Origin: Bradyrhizobium sp. G127
GTDB lineage: Bacteria; Pseudomonadota; Alphaproteobacteria; Rhizobiales; Xanthobacteraceae
Reading direction: 5' to 3'
DNA: 64,000 nucleotides
Assembly (NCBI RefSeq): GCF_021502575.1
Contig: NZ_JAKFGN010000001.1
Location: 1-64,000 of the forward strand
Under the pieces are notes generated by a model that saw only the letters and a list, made by a program, of their open reading frames with translations, was not told where the DNA came from and searched no databases. Positions 1 to 7,128 of the stretch are shown here, one piece after another. Each line of letters begins with the position of its first letter. Within the stretch, counting starts at the first letter, position 1. The position numbers were made by a program, and so were the translations under genes.

Positions 1-156
1 GGCCGGCTCGTTCTTCTTCGCCGAGATGAATCGAACCGTGTCCTCCGAAAGACCCTTCGGCGCCTTCTCCGATTCAATGACTGTCTCGAAACCGTATTTG
101 TACTGTTCGACATCAATGCTTTTGACGCGCTCGACGGTTTCCTGCACGGCGGCCAT
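1..156 (-). CDS. sufB: SufB, Fe-S cluster assembly scaffold, N-terminal part (runs off left end)
   Basis: The 52 visible residues begin MAAVQETVERVKSIDVEQYK and contain the SufB-like stretch YKYGFETVIESEKAPKGLSE. SufB is the scaffold subunit of the cytosolic SufBCD complex, which builds Fe-S clusters. The ATG at 154-156 follows a strong GAGGGGAG ribosome site. It lies only 3 nt after the stop of the small upstream ORF, so the genes are probably co-transcribed from the ferredoxin promoter at 623-638. The placement in a NifA-controlled operon suggests a supply of Fe-S clusters for nitrogenase; that role is inferred. Only the N-terminus is visible, so SufB identity rests on this segment. Confidence 0.85.
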   Translation of the reverse strand, partial: MAAVQETVERVKSIDVEQYKYGFETVIESEKAPKGLSEDTVRFISAKKNEPA

Positions 157-159
157 GGG

Positions 160-369
160 TCACTCCCCTCGCATCTTCGTCGCTTGGGTGTGCCGTGCAT
201 ACCAACGCGATGTCATCTCAGCATCGTGACTTGAACGCGTGCGCGCGACCCCGCCTGCAATCAAATTACGGACCCGCAAATCTTCCCCGGAAACCAGCGC
301 AGCGAGTTGCCCACCCAGCCACGCGATAAGCCTGCCTGACGCACTCGAGTTGCTGCCATCGTTTGCCAT
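160..369 (-). CDS. Small hypothetical protein between ferredoxin and sufB
   Basis: This is a 69-residue ORF that I do not recognise. It starts at an ATG preceded by AAGGAA about 9 nt upstream and stops 3 nt before the sufB start, so it is tightly packed between fdxN (12 nt upstream) and sufB. That spacing is the main reason to believe it is translated. It has a short hydrophobic stretch (LIAWLGGQLAALV, about residues 14-26) and a basic C-terminus, with no cysteines or known motif. It may assist the neighbouring Fe-S genes or be a non-functional coupled reading frame. Two other open frames overlap it on the same strand but lack this spacing. Confidence 0.45.
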   Translation of the reverse strand: MANDGSNSSASGRLIAWLGGQLAALVSGEDLRVRNLIAGGVARTRSSHDAEMTSRWYARHTQATKMRGE

Positions 370-381
370 CGCCGCGATTCC

Positions 382-576
382 TTACGCAGGTACGCAGGTA
401 TTTTCGACCGGGCAAACCACCGCGCATTGCGGCGTATCGAAACTCCCAACGCACTCGGTGCATTTCTTGGGATCGATAATGTACATATCGTTCTTGAGAC
501 GAATGGCAGCGTTGGGGCACTCGAACTCGCAAGCGCCGCAGACCGTGCATTGTGAGGCGATGATCTTGTAGGACAT
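382..576 (-). CDS. fdxN: 2[4Fe-4S] ferredoxin, FdxN type
   Basis: This 64-residue protein carries two cluster motifs. The first is [12 protein letters not shown] (C-x2-C-x2-C-x3-CP). The second is C-x2-C-x8-C-x3-CP, starting at CTEC and ending CAVVCP; the 8-residue spacing between its second and third Cys is typical of Alvin-type and nif-associated ferredoxins. Such proteins donate low-potential electrons to nitrogenase or serve in FeMo-cofactor synthesis. The start ATG at 574-576 was chosen because the ferredoxin fold begins there ([10 protein letters not shown]) and GGGAG precedes it; an in-frame extension to 627 would run through the promoter. It is first in an operon with the small ORF and sufB, behind a NifA/sigma-54 control region. 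Confidence 0.9.
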   Translation of the reverse strand: MSYKIIASQCTVCGACEFECPNAAIRLKNDMYIIDPKKCTECVGSFDTPQCAVVCPVENTCVPA

Positions 577-622
577 CTCGTGACTCCCGAACCGCGCATG
601 CGATGTCGAATGACAGCTCCCT

Positions 623-638
623 TTCAAGCGGCGTGCCA
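623..638 (-). promoter_or_regulatory. Sigma-54 (-24/-12) type promoter of fdxN operon
   Basis: Read on the minus strand this is TGGCACGCCGCTTGAA. It matches the RpoN consensus TGGCAC-N5-TTGC except that the -12 GC is GA. The GG to GA spacing is the required 10 nt. Predicted transcription would start near 612, about 36 nt before the fdxN ATG. Two NifA-type boxes lie upstream. Confidence 0.7.
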
Positions 639-692
639 GAAATCAGACCTTTGATTTGTATTGGTTATTTGCGGCAATTGTCGATGAACGGC

Positions 693-727
693 TGTCGCGC
701 CCACGACAGGCTGTCGCACTTGCGACA
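693..727. promoter_or_regulatory. Two tandem NifA upstream activator sites (TGT-N10-ACA)
   Basis: Exact TGT-N10-ACA boxes lie at 693-708 and 712-727. Both are near-perfect palindromes with CTGTCG/CGACAG arms. Their centres are about 89 and 108 nt upstream of the predicted fdxN start, the usual place for NifA binding with IHF-assisted looping. They sit in the space between the nifA stop and fdxN. Confidence 0.75.
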
Positions 728-734
728 GCCGGGA

Positions 735-2549
735 TCAGAGGTGCTTGACCTCGATGCCATGTTTTTTCAGCGCATAGCCAATCTGGCGCGGCGTCAATCC
801 GAGGATGCGGGCGGCCTTGGCCTGAACCCAGCCCGATTTCTCCATCGCCGCGATGAAGCGATCACGATCCGGCATCTGCCCACGGCTCACGGCTCCCGAA
901 CCAGCCGTCGCATGAGCCGGGTCTGCAACTGCTTGCCCCGGCGTTGTATCAGCACTCGTGCCGTCAGCGGCGGCCGGCAACACCGGAAACGAGACCGCAG
1001 GCCGCAAACGCGGCGGTGCCACCTCGGAATGGCCTCGCCACAGCATCGCAGACAGACACTCGTTCCGGCGGCAGGCAAAGTCATCCATCATGATCGACGG
1101 ACCATGCGCCAGGGTTGCGGTTCGCTGCACGCAGTTCTCAAGCTCGCGCACATTTCCCGGGAAACCACAGCTCATCAGCACCTCCAATGCACTCGGGTCG
1201 AGCGACATGGCGCGGCCATTCTCTTCATTGAAACGCTTGAGAAATTCGCCCGCAAGCGGCGGAATATCCCCGCGCCGTTCGCGCAGCGGCGGCAGCAGCA
1301 TCGGCACAACGCTGATACGATAGTAAAGATCGGCGCGAAATTCGTTGCGCGCCACAGCTTCTTCGAGATTCCTGTTGGTTGCTGTCACGAGACGCACGTC
1401 GACCTTGATGGTGTGATTGCCGCCGACACGCTCGAATTCCTGCTCCTGCAACACACGCAGGAGCTTGGCCTGAAAGGCCGGAGAAATTTCTCCAATCTCG
1501 TCGAGGAACAGCGTGCCTTTGTCGGCAAGTTCGAAGCGCCCCTTGCGCGCATTGACGGCACCCGTAAACGCCCCTTTTTCGTGGCCAAACAATTCGGACT
1601 CGAGGACGGATTCCGGCAACGCTGCACAGTTGATCTTGATGAAAGGACCCTTCGCACGGGGCGACAGCTCGTGAATCGCCTTGGCGATCAACTCTTTGCC
1701 GGTGCCGGATTCGCCGCGAAGGAGCACCGTGGAATTGGATTTGGCGACAATCATGATCTTGTCGAGTAACGAGCGAAGCGCCGGGCTGTCTCCAATAATA
1801 CCCTTGATATGAACCTTCTTGCGCTCCTTCACCGGCTTGAGTTCGAGCAACTCCTTCTGAAGACGGTGGCTCTCGGCCATGAGGCGGTCGCGGTCACGCG
1901 AGACCACGCGATAGAGCTGAACGGTCTGGCCGATCAAATTGGCGATCATCGTGAGAAAGCGCACGTCATTGTCGAGACGGAAGACCGAGCGGCCGTCCCA
2001 GACGCGGTCGATGGTCAGCGTGCCGACAACCTTCGCGCCGATACGGATCGGAACGCCGATGAACGAGACCCTGACGTCATCCGCAGCGCCAAGCAACGCC
2101 GCATCGGTCGCAAACAGAGGATGCGTGGCAACGTTTTCCGCGACCAACGGAACGGCCGTCGCCACAATCTGTCCGATTGCCGTTTCCGGCAGACGCGCCC
2201 GGTAGCGTTCGTCGGCCCCCTCGTTCCAACCGATACCGACGGTAATGTCCGGGATGTCGTCATCCGCTAACAGCGAAATAACGCCGTGCCGCATCTGCAG
2301 GAATGACGACAGAACATTGAGAACGTTTGAAAGCGTAGCCTCAAGCCTGTTCGGCGCGTTGAGGATCTTGGATATCTCGTAAATGCCCGTGAGCGCAATC
2401 TCACTCAGCGGAATCAGCGGAGCGCCCGGCCGGGCTTCCAATCTTACGGCTTCAGATACATCAGCATGAGCCATAGCGGGTTCTCCATCGTCCTGGACTT
2501 TCCCCGCCGACTTTTCTGAGTGCTTTTTATTATCCTGTCCCATCTTCAC
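735..2549 (-). CDS. nifA: NifA, sigma-54-dependent activator of nitrogen fixation genes
   Basis: A 604-residue enhancer-binding protein. An N-terminal GAF domain (about 45-215) is followed by a sigma-54 AAA+ domain with Walker A GESGTGKE, the GAFTGA sigma-54 contact loop and the Walker-B-like [10 protein letters not shown], and then a C-terminal Fis-type HTH (about 560-604). The end of the AAA+ domain and the linker carry C-x11-C-x19-C-x4-C, starting at SCGFPGN and ending CRRNEC. This is the metal/redox motif of oxygen-sensitive alphaproteobacterial NifA. The first ATG (MKMGQDNKK) gives a normal length. A FixK-like box lies about 140-150 nt upstream. The gene is transcribed toward fdxN and sufB, but those have their own NifA-type promoter. 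Confidence 0.95.
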   Translation of the reverse strand: MKMGQDNKKHSEKSAGKVQDDGEPAMAHADVSEAVRLEARPGAPLIPLSEIALTGIYEISKILNAPNRLEATLSNVLNVLSSFLQMRHGVISLLADDDIPDITVGIGWNEGADERYRARLPETAIGQIVATAVPLVAENVATHPLFATDAALLGAADDVRVSFIGVPIRIGAKVVGTLTIDRVWDGRSVFRLDNDVRFLTMIANLIGQTVQLYRVVSRDRDRLMAESHRLQKELLELKPVKERKKVHIKGIIGDSPALRSLLDKIMIVAKSNSTVLLRGESGTGKELIAKAIHELSPRAKGPFIKINCAALPESVLESELFGHEKGAFTGAVNARKGRFELADKGTLFLDEIGEISPAFQAKLLRVLQEQEFERVGGNHTIKVDVRLVTATNRNLEEAVARNEFRADLYYRISVVPMLLPPLRERRGDIPPLAGEFLKRFNEENGRAMSLDPSALEVLMSCGFPGNVRELENCVQRTATLAHGPSIMMDDFACRRNECLSAMLWRGHSEVAPPRLRPAVSFPVLPAAADGTSADTTPGQAVADPAHATAGSGAVSRGQMPDRDRFIAAMEKSGWVQAKAARILGLTPRQIGYALKKHGIEVKHL

Positions 2550-2689
2550 ACGAATGTCGTGCCCAACTTGAACGCATCGCAGCAGAACAAGAGGGCGAGA
2601 ATCTGCTCATTTACTGTTCGCAAGCCGCAGCGCCAAATCCAGCAATTGCGGGCAAATAGATGGTCCCGATGATCGCCACAATCCGCACA

Positions 2690-2703
2690 TTGACCTGGAT
2701 CAA
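2690..2703 (-). promoter_or_regulatory. FixK/FNR-like box upstream of nifA
   Basis: TTGACCTGGATCAA differs by one base from the TTGAT-N4-ATCAA consensus for FixK/FNR-family regulators. It lies 141-154 nt upstream of the nifA ATG in the 630 nt region between nifA and the divergent zinc-ribbon gene. An A/T-rich TCTATT stretch is placed roughly where a -10 would be needed. This suggests low-oxygen activation of nifA, which is not shown by sequence alone. Confidence 0.5.
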
Positions 2704-2974
2704 ACTGCTGCGGCTAAATTGACAGCATCCGGCACCTCGCCAATCAACGCTTCGCTTCCTTTTCGGATTCTTCAACACAGGCCACTCCGGCATGCTGTCC
2801 GCCAACTATCTTGAGTGGCGCAACTCCGCGCTGTTTCAACGCGTCGCATCGGAAGCTTTCCGACACTGAATGCGTTTGCATGATCCGGGCCAAGTTATGA
2901 AAATCGGTTTTCGGTGGCGAAGTGATCCGATCGTGTGAAGCACGAACCAGATTTGACACGTGGTGCCAATCGAA

Positions 2975-2990
2975 TGTCGATTTTCCGACA
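2975..2990. promoter_or_regulatory. NifA upstream activator site (TGT-N10-ACA) before FmdB-type gene
   Basis: An exact TGT-N10-ACA box with near-palindromic arms (TGTCGA / CCGACA). Its centre lies about 95 nt upstream of the start predicted from the -24/-12 element at 3052-3067, which is the normal UAS distance. Confidence 0.6.
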
Positions 2991-3051
2991 TCTCCCGTCA
3001 TGTTCGATACAAAGCATGCGCCGCCTGGGCTCCATTGACGACGCTCGAACT

Positions 3052-3067
3052 TGGTCCGGTTCCTGCA
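3052..3067 (+). promoter_or_regulatory. Sigma-54 (-24/-12) type promoter of FmdB-type gene
   Basis: TGGTCCGGTTCCTGCA has the invariant GG and GC exactly 10 nt apart and matches TGGCAC-N5-TTGCA at TGG, the C of the -24 block and TGCA. Predicted transcription starts near 3078, giving a leader of about 105 nt before the ATG at 3183. A NifA-type box lies upstream at 2975-2990. Confidence 0.6.
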
Positions 3068-3182
3068 CGACTGTGCTGGAAGTTCCGAGCGACAGGAATC
3101 GGCCCAACAAGACGATCACCTCACCGGCCGGAATTACCTGAAGAAAGTATGCTGCCGAGGCAGTCAAACAGGAGGCGCGGCC

Positions 3183-3410
3183 ATGCCGCTTTATAGTTAC
3201 CATTGCGCGGAGTGCGACAAGGACGTGGAGTTGCTGGCCAGCTTTTCCGACACGCCCATCTGCCCAACCTGTGGAAGCCAAAAGATGGAGCGTCTGATGT
3301 CGCGCACAGCTCCGCCGGGCAAGAGCCGCGGCATCATAAGATCCGCAAGAGCGCAGGCGGCCCGCGAAGGACATCTGAGCAATTATAGTCGTTCCGAACG
3401 CCGGCGCTGA
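3183..3410 (+). CDS. FmdB-family zinc-ribbon protein, probable nif-regulated
   Basis: A 75-residue protein starting MPLYSYHCAECDKDVELL, the hallmark of FmdB-type putative regulatory proteins. Four cysteines in two pairs (CAEC near residue 8 and CPTC near residue 27) form a probable zinc ribbon, followed by a basic tail rich in R and S. The ATG is preceded by AGGAGG. A longer in-frame ORF starts at 3051, but that would begin inside the promoter element. The biochemical role of the family is unclear. Being divergent from nifA and behind NifA-type signals suggests it works with nitrogen fixation. Confidence 0.75.
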   Translation: MPLYSYHCAECDKDVELLASFSDTPICPTCGSQKMERLMSRTAPPGKSRGIIRSARAQAAREGHLSNYSRSERRR

Positions 3411-3604
3411 AAGTATCTGCGAGCGGGAAGCGGCGCATACCGCTTATGCAACCGGTCCGTCACCGAATTGATTAACGGCGGAAAAATCCTTACGATGCGC
3501 CACCATCGCTCCATTAACTGTTGTGAGCGCACAATCATACTCGGCCGCAACATCGGAAGGCTTGTAGTTTCATTCGTGGGCATTCGTCGTCTGAGGCTAT
3601 TAAG

Positions 3605-5134
3605 ATGCTGGTGTTGGAACGGCCAGCGAGGCTTGTCGCGTGGACGATCGCCTGCAGCACTGCGTTTCGCATCGCAATTGCCGTTGCCGGCCTGGATTTC
3701 GATCACAGCGAAGCCTACTACATCGCGAACGCCCGCAGCTTCGAACTCAGCTATTTTGACCACCCTCCTCTGGCGTTCTGGATTATTTGGCTGACGCGGA
3801 CGGTAACCGGAGCCGATGCGCTGGCCATCCTGCGCGGGCCGTTCATCGCCATGTCGATCGGCTCGACCTGGATGCTTTACCGGATCGGCACAGACCTGTT
3901 CGACAAACGGGCGGGCGCCGTGGCGGCGCTGCTCCTGAATCTCTCGCCGCTTTTCACCATCAGCTTCTCGGCCTGGGCGCAGCCCGATGGCCCGATGACG
4001 TTCTTCCTGCTGGCCGCGATCCTGCTCATTGTCCACCTTGAAGGGGTAATCCGCGAGAGGCAGCGCCTTATCCGTTGGCTTGGCGTAGGCATGTGTCTGG
4101 GTTTGGCATTGCTGTCCAAGTATTCAACCGTCGTTGTCGCATTCGGTTTGATCCTGTTTGCGATCACAAGCCCGAGCCACCGACGCTGGTTTTCCGAACC
4201 CGGTCCCTATCTCGGAGCGGCTTTGGCTTTGGCCATGTTCAGCCCGGTCCTGATCTGGAATTGGCACCACGACTGGATTTCATTCGGCTTTCAGGGTCAG
4301 CGAGCGATTGAATTCGAAGGGATCAATTTTCTCAGCCTGCTTGAGACGATTGCCGGACAGGCGGCGCTGATCGGCCCATGGATATGGATACCCTGTATCC
4401 AGGCTTGCATGTGGGGATTTGGACAAGGCCCACGCGACTGGCGAACCTGGCTGCCATCGGTGATCGGCGCGACGCCGATTGTGCTGTTCAGTATTATTTC
4501 ACTGTGGGTTTCGTCGGGTGGTCATCATCACTGGCAGGCGCCGGGCTATCTGGCGCTGTTTCCGCTGGCCGGGCATTTCATTGTGCAGCGGCTGGAACGC
4601 GACAATGCGCTGACGCGAAACTGGCTGCTAGCGTCCATCGCGGCCACGGTGCTGATGGTCTCGCTCGTCACTGCGGAGATCGCGACCGGCGCGCTCTGGA
4701 ACCGACTGCCATCATCGTTGGTAGACGGCCGCTTCAATCCCTCATTGAAGGGCTTGCGATGGAGGGAGTTGCGGCCCGCGTTCGATGCGCACGGCTTTAC
4801 AAGACAGTCGCGACTCTTCGTGGCGACAACGGCCCGCGGCGTTACCGGAAAGGTGGACTTCGAACTTGGCAGCAAGCTGCCGGCCTTTTGTTTATGCGGC
4901 GACGCGCGCAGTTTCGCATTCAGTCACGATTCCCGATCCGCGGTCGGATGGGATGCCGTGATCGTCATCGCCGATGACCAGGAGCCTCAGCTCATGGCTC
5001 GGCTCGGTCCCTTTTTCGAGAAGATCGAACCGATCGAGGTGGTGGAGGTTCGGCGTGGCGATCAGCTCGTGATCAGGCTACATCTTCATTACGCCAGAAA
5101 CTATTTGAGGCCTTACCCGACATCGCCGTTTTAG
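3605..5134 (+). CDS. Membrane glycosyltransferase, GT39/PMT_2 (ArnT-like) family
   Basis: A 509-residue integral membrane protein. The N-terminal region has an acidic, lumen-facing segment (FDHSEAYYIANAR) followed by FDHPPLAFW, the DHPP-type motif of ArnT/PMT_2 enzymes that use polyprenyl-phosphate sugars. Roughly ten to twelve hydrophobic segments follow, then a soluble C-terminal part (from about residue 370). The family transfers sugars to lipid or protein acceptors on the outer face of the inner membrane; the acceptor here is unknown. GAGG precedes the ATG. The gene is 15 nt upstream of a second enzyme of the same kind and the two probably form an operon. Neither shows NifA-type control. 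Confidence 0.8.
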   Translation: MLVLERPARLVAWTIACSTAFRIAIAVAGLDFDHSEAYYIANARSFELSYFDHPPLAFWIIWLTRTVTGADALAILRGPFIAMSIGSTWMLYRIGTDLFDKRAGAVAALLLNLSPLFTISFSAWAQPDGPMTFFLLAAILLIVHLEGVIRERQRLIRWLGVGMCLGLALLSKYSTVVVAFGLILFAITSPSHRRWFSEPGPYLGAALALAMFSPVLIWNWHHDWISFGFQGQRAIEFEGINFLSLLETIAGQAALIGPWIWIPCIQACMWGFGQGPRDWRTWLPSVIGATPIVLFSIISLWVSSGGHHHWQAPGYLALFPLAGHFIVQRLERDNALTRNWLLASIAATVLMVSLVTAEIATGALWNRLPSSLVDGRFNPSLKGLRWRELRPAFDAHGFTRQSRLFVATTARGVTGKVDFELGSKLPAFCLCGDARSFAFSHDSRSAVGWDAVIVIADDQEPQLMARLGPFFEKIEPIEVVEVRRGDQLVIRLHLHYARNYLRPYPTSPF

Positions 5135-5149
5135 CCCCAAGGAGGCTCG

Positions 5150-6676
5150 ATGACGATTCTCGCCAATCACGAACCGCATCAGATCGCGCCGCTTGAATTC
5201 ATCACGCGAAATCCTCGCGCCGCGTTTGCGCTGTTTCTGGCTTTGCAGTTTGGTATCTGGACCGCTCTTCCATCCCTGCTTTACAACGCGCTGCCCCTCG
5301 ACGGACTCGAGGCGCTGATCTACGGCCGGGAGTGGCAACTCGGGTACGCCAAGCTATCGCCATTGCCTTGGTGGATTGCCGAAGCAGTGTATCGGATCCT
5401 GCCTTATGATGCCGCGTACTATGCACTATCGCAACTTTTCGTCGTAGCGACCTTTGCTATCGTCTGGGCGACGGCGCGACGGCTGGTCGGCCCTGTCGGC
5501 GCGCTGGTCGCCGTGCTGATCGTGGACGGCCTCGATTACTTCCAGTCAGCTTCGACACACTTCAATCACGACGTGGCGCAATTGCCATTCTGGGCACTTG
5601 CGGGTTACGCGCTGCACGCAGCTTTACGCAACGGGCGTCATCGTGACTGGATATTGCTCGGCGCTGCGCTCGGAGCCGCGTTCTGGGCTAAGTATTTCGT
5701 CATCGTTCTCGCGCTGCCCATTGCCGCATTCATGATTCTGGACCGCGACGCCCGTCCGAACCTGAAGCGGCCGGGCCCGTGGATCGCCGTGGCGGCGGGA
5801 CTCGTCGTCATCCTGCCGCACCTGATCTGGCTGATGCAGCATAACTTCGCCCCGTTCGAATACGTGGATCAAAGAGCCGCACCATCGCGAAGCATACTGG
5901 ACCACGTCGTTTATCCGGGACAGTTCGCAATCAGGCAGCTCGGCTACCTGTTGCCATCGCTTTTAATAGCCGCTCCGCTTCTCTATTTTTCAATTTTCAA
6001 ACTCGCTGTCACGCTCGGCAAGCCCGTCGTACCGGCAGGCTTTGACGCCTTCGACCGGCGGATCGTAGCGCTTCTGGCCTTTGGACCATTCTTGACCATG
6101 ATCCTGCTCAGCGCCGTTACCGGCCGCGGGACCATTGCACTGTGGGGCTACCCGCTGTGGCTCTATCTCGGGCTTTGGTTTGTCGTAACTTACAATCATG
6201 CGATTGAATCGCGCAGTCTTGCCTGGATAACGGGTGCATGGGCGGCAGTTTTCACTGCATCCGCCGTACTCATCATTATCTTCAACAGCGGGGCTTTCAG
6301 CCTGAACTATGTAAGGCGAACCCAACAGTTTCCGGGTCCGCAGCTCGCAGCCGAAATTGAGCGCAGGTATGTTGCAGCGACTGGACGCACGCCGGCTTAC
6401 GTGATCGGCCCCCTGATCGAGGCCGGGAATATATCGCGTTATCTTGCCAGCCGACCACGCGTGGTGATCAACGCCGATTTCGCCAAGGCTCCGTGGATTG
6501 ATCCGACCGATGTGCGGGCCAGGGGTGCGATTCTGATCTGGAATCCGAATGACGAAGGATCAATGCCGAGCCATCTCGCCAAAATTGCCGGAAACGTGCC
6601 GCAACAGCCCCCTGTTGTGATCCCGGTGGCGAACGGCCGCTTCACCTTCTATTTCGCCTGGGCGATCCTTCAATAA
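5150..6676 (+). CDS. Membrane glycosyltransferase, GT39/PMT_2-like
   Basis: A 508-residue multi-pass protein of the same build and length as its upstream neighbour, starting after an excellent AAGGAGG site. The loop after the first membrane segment reads LPLDGLEALIYGREWQLGYA and then SPLPWWIAEAVYR, so the classical DHPP is replaced by LSPLPWW. This suggests a divergent branch or a different donor. Further motifs include STHFNHDVAQLPFW and AKYFVIVLALP. The C-terminal soluble domain begins near residue 385. Function as a lipid-linked sugar transferase is inferred from the family; the substrate is unknown. Confidence 0.7.
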   Translation: MTILANHEPHQIAPLEFITRNPRAAFALFLALQFGIWTALPSLLYNALPLDGLEALIYGREWQLGYAKLSPLPWWIAEAVYRILPYDAAYYALSQLFVVATFAIVWATARRLVGPVGALVAVLIVDGLDYFQSASTHFNHDVAQLPFWALAGYALHAALRNGRHRDWILLGAALGAAFWAKYFVIVLALPIAAFMILDRDARPNLKRPGPWIAVAAGLVVILPHLIWLMQHNFAPFEYVDQRAAPSRSILDHVVYPGQFAIRQLGYLLPSLLIAAPLLYFSIFKLAVTLGKPVVPAGFDAFDRRIVALLAFGPFLTMILLSAVTGRGTIALWGYPLWLYLGLWFVVTYNHAIESRSLAWITGAWAAVFTASAVLIIIFNSGAFSLNYVRRTQQFPGPQLAAEIERRYVAATGRTPAYVIGPLIEAGNISRYLASRPRVVINADFAKAPWIDPTDVRARGAILIWNPNDEGSMPSHLAKIAGNVPQQPPVVIPVANGRFTFYFAWAILQ

Positions 6677-6796
6677 CGTTCAAGCGCGCGGCGCGACAGA
6701 TTCAGCGCGTCGAATTGCAGGTCCGGGATTTCGGTCGGCCTTCGCGACGCCGGGATCTCCGAATGATGCTTATGTCGGGTATACGATTCGTGAGGG

Positions 6797-6886
6797 TGGC
6801 GGAGAGGGAGGGATTCGAACCCCCGATAGGCTTGCACCTATGCCGCATTTCGAGTGCGGTGCATTCGACCACTCTGCCACCTCTCC
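6797..6886 (-). tRNA. tRNA-Ser (anticodon CGA)
   Basis: The minus strand folds as a class II tRNA. The 7-bp acceptor is GGAGAGG/CCTCTCC, the anticodon stem is CCGCA/TGCGG with loop CTCGAAA (anticodon CGA, reads UCG), the variable arm is long, and the T loop is TTCGAAT. A discriminator G and an encoded CCA (6797-6799) complete the 3' end. The long variable arm confirms serine. Confidence 0.95.
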
Positions 6887-7128
6887 GGGTACCAAAGCGG
6901 CGGTTTCCCGCCGGGTCGCGGGCGAGTTCTAAGCGAGGACGCCGGTCCAGACAAGGCGCTGGACCTCTTTTCAAGCCTTTAGAATGAACGGATTGGCCCG
7001 GAAGCGGGAGGGTGCCGGGGCTGGCGCTCTGCTCACGGTCAAGGAACACGCATTTACCGCCACTTCATGTCACGGGAAGCAGCCCGGCCGCCACTGCCGG
7101 GTACAGCCCGGCAACCCCACCGCCCGCG

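Noticed and set aside
577-627. Longer N-terminus for the ferredoxin
   Set aside because: The extra 17 residues are encoded in the promoter and leader and lack family similarity.
2620-2636. Possible second sigma-54 element for nifA (TGGCGC ... TTGC on the minus strand)
   Set aside because: GG to GC spacing is 11 nt, not 10. Sigma-54 is strict on spacing, so this is probably chance.
6797-6886. Attachment site of an integrated element at tRNA-Ser
   Set aside because: No second copy of the tRNA 3' end and no integrase were found in the window.
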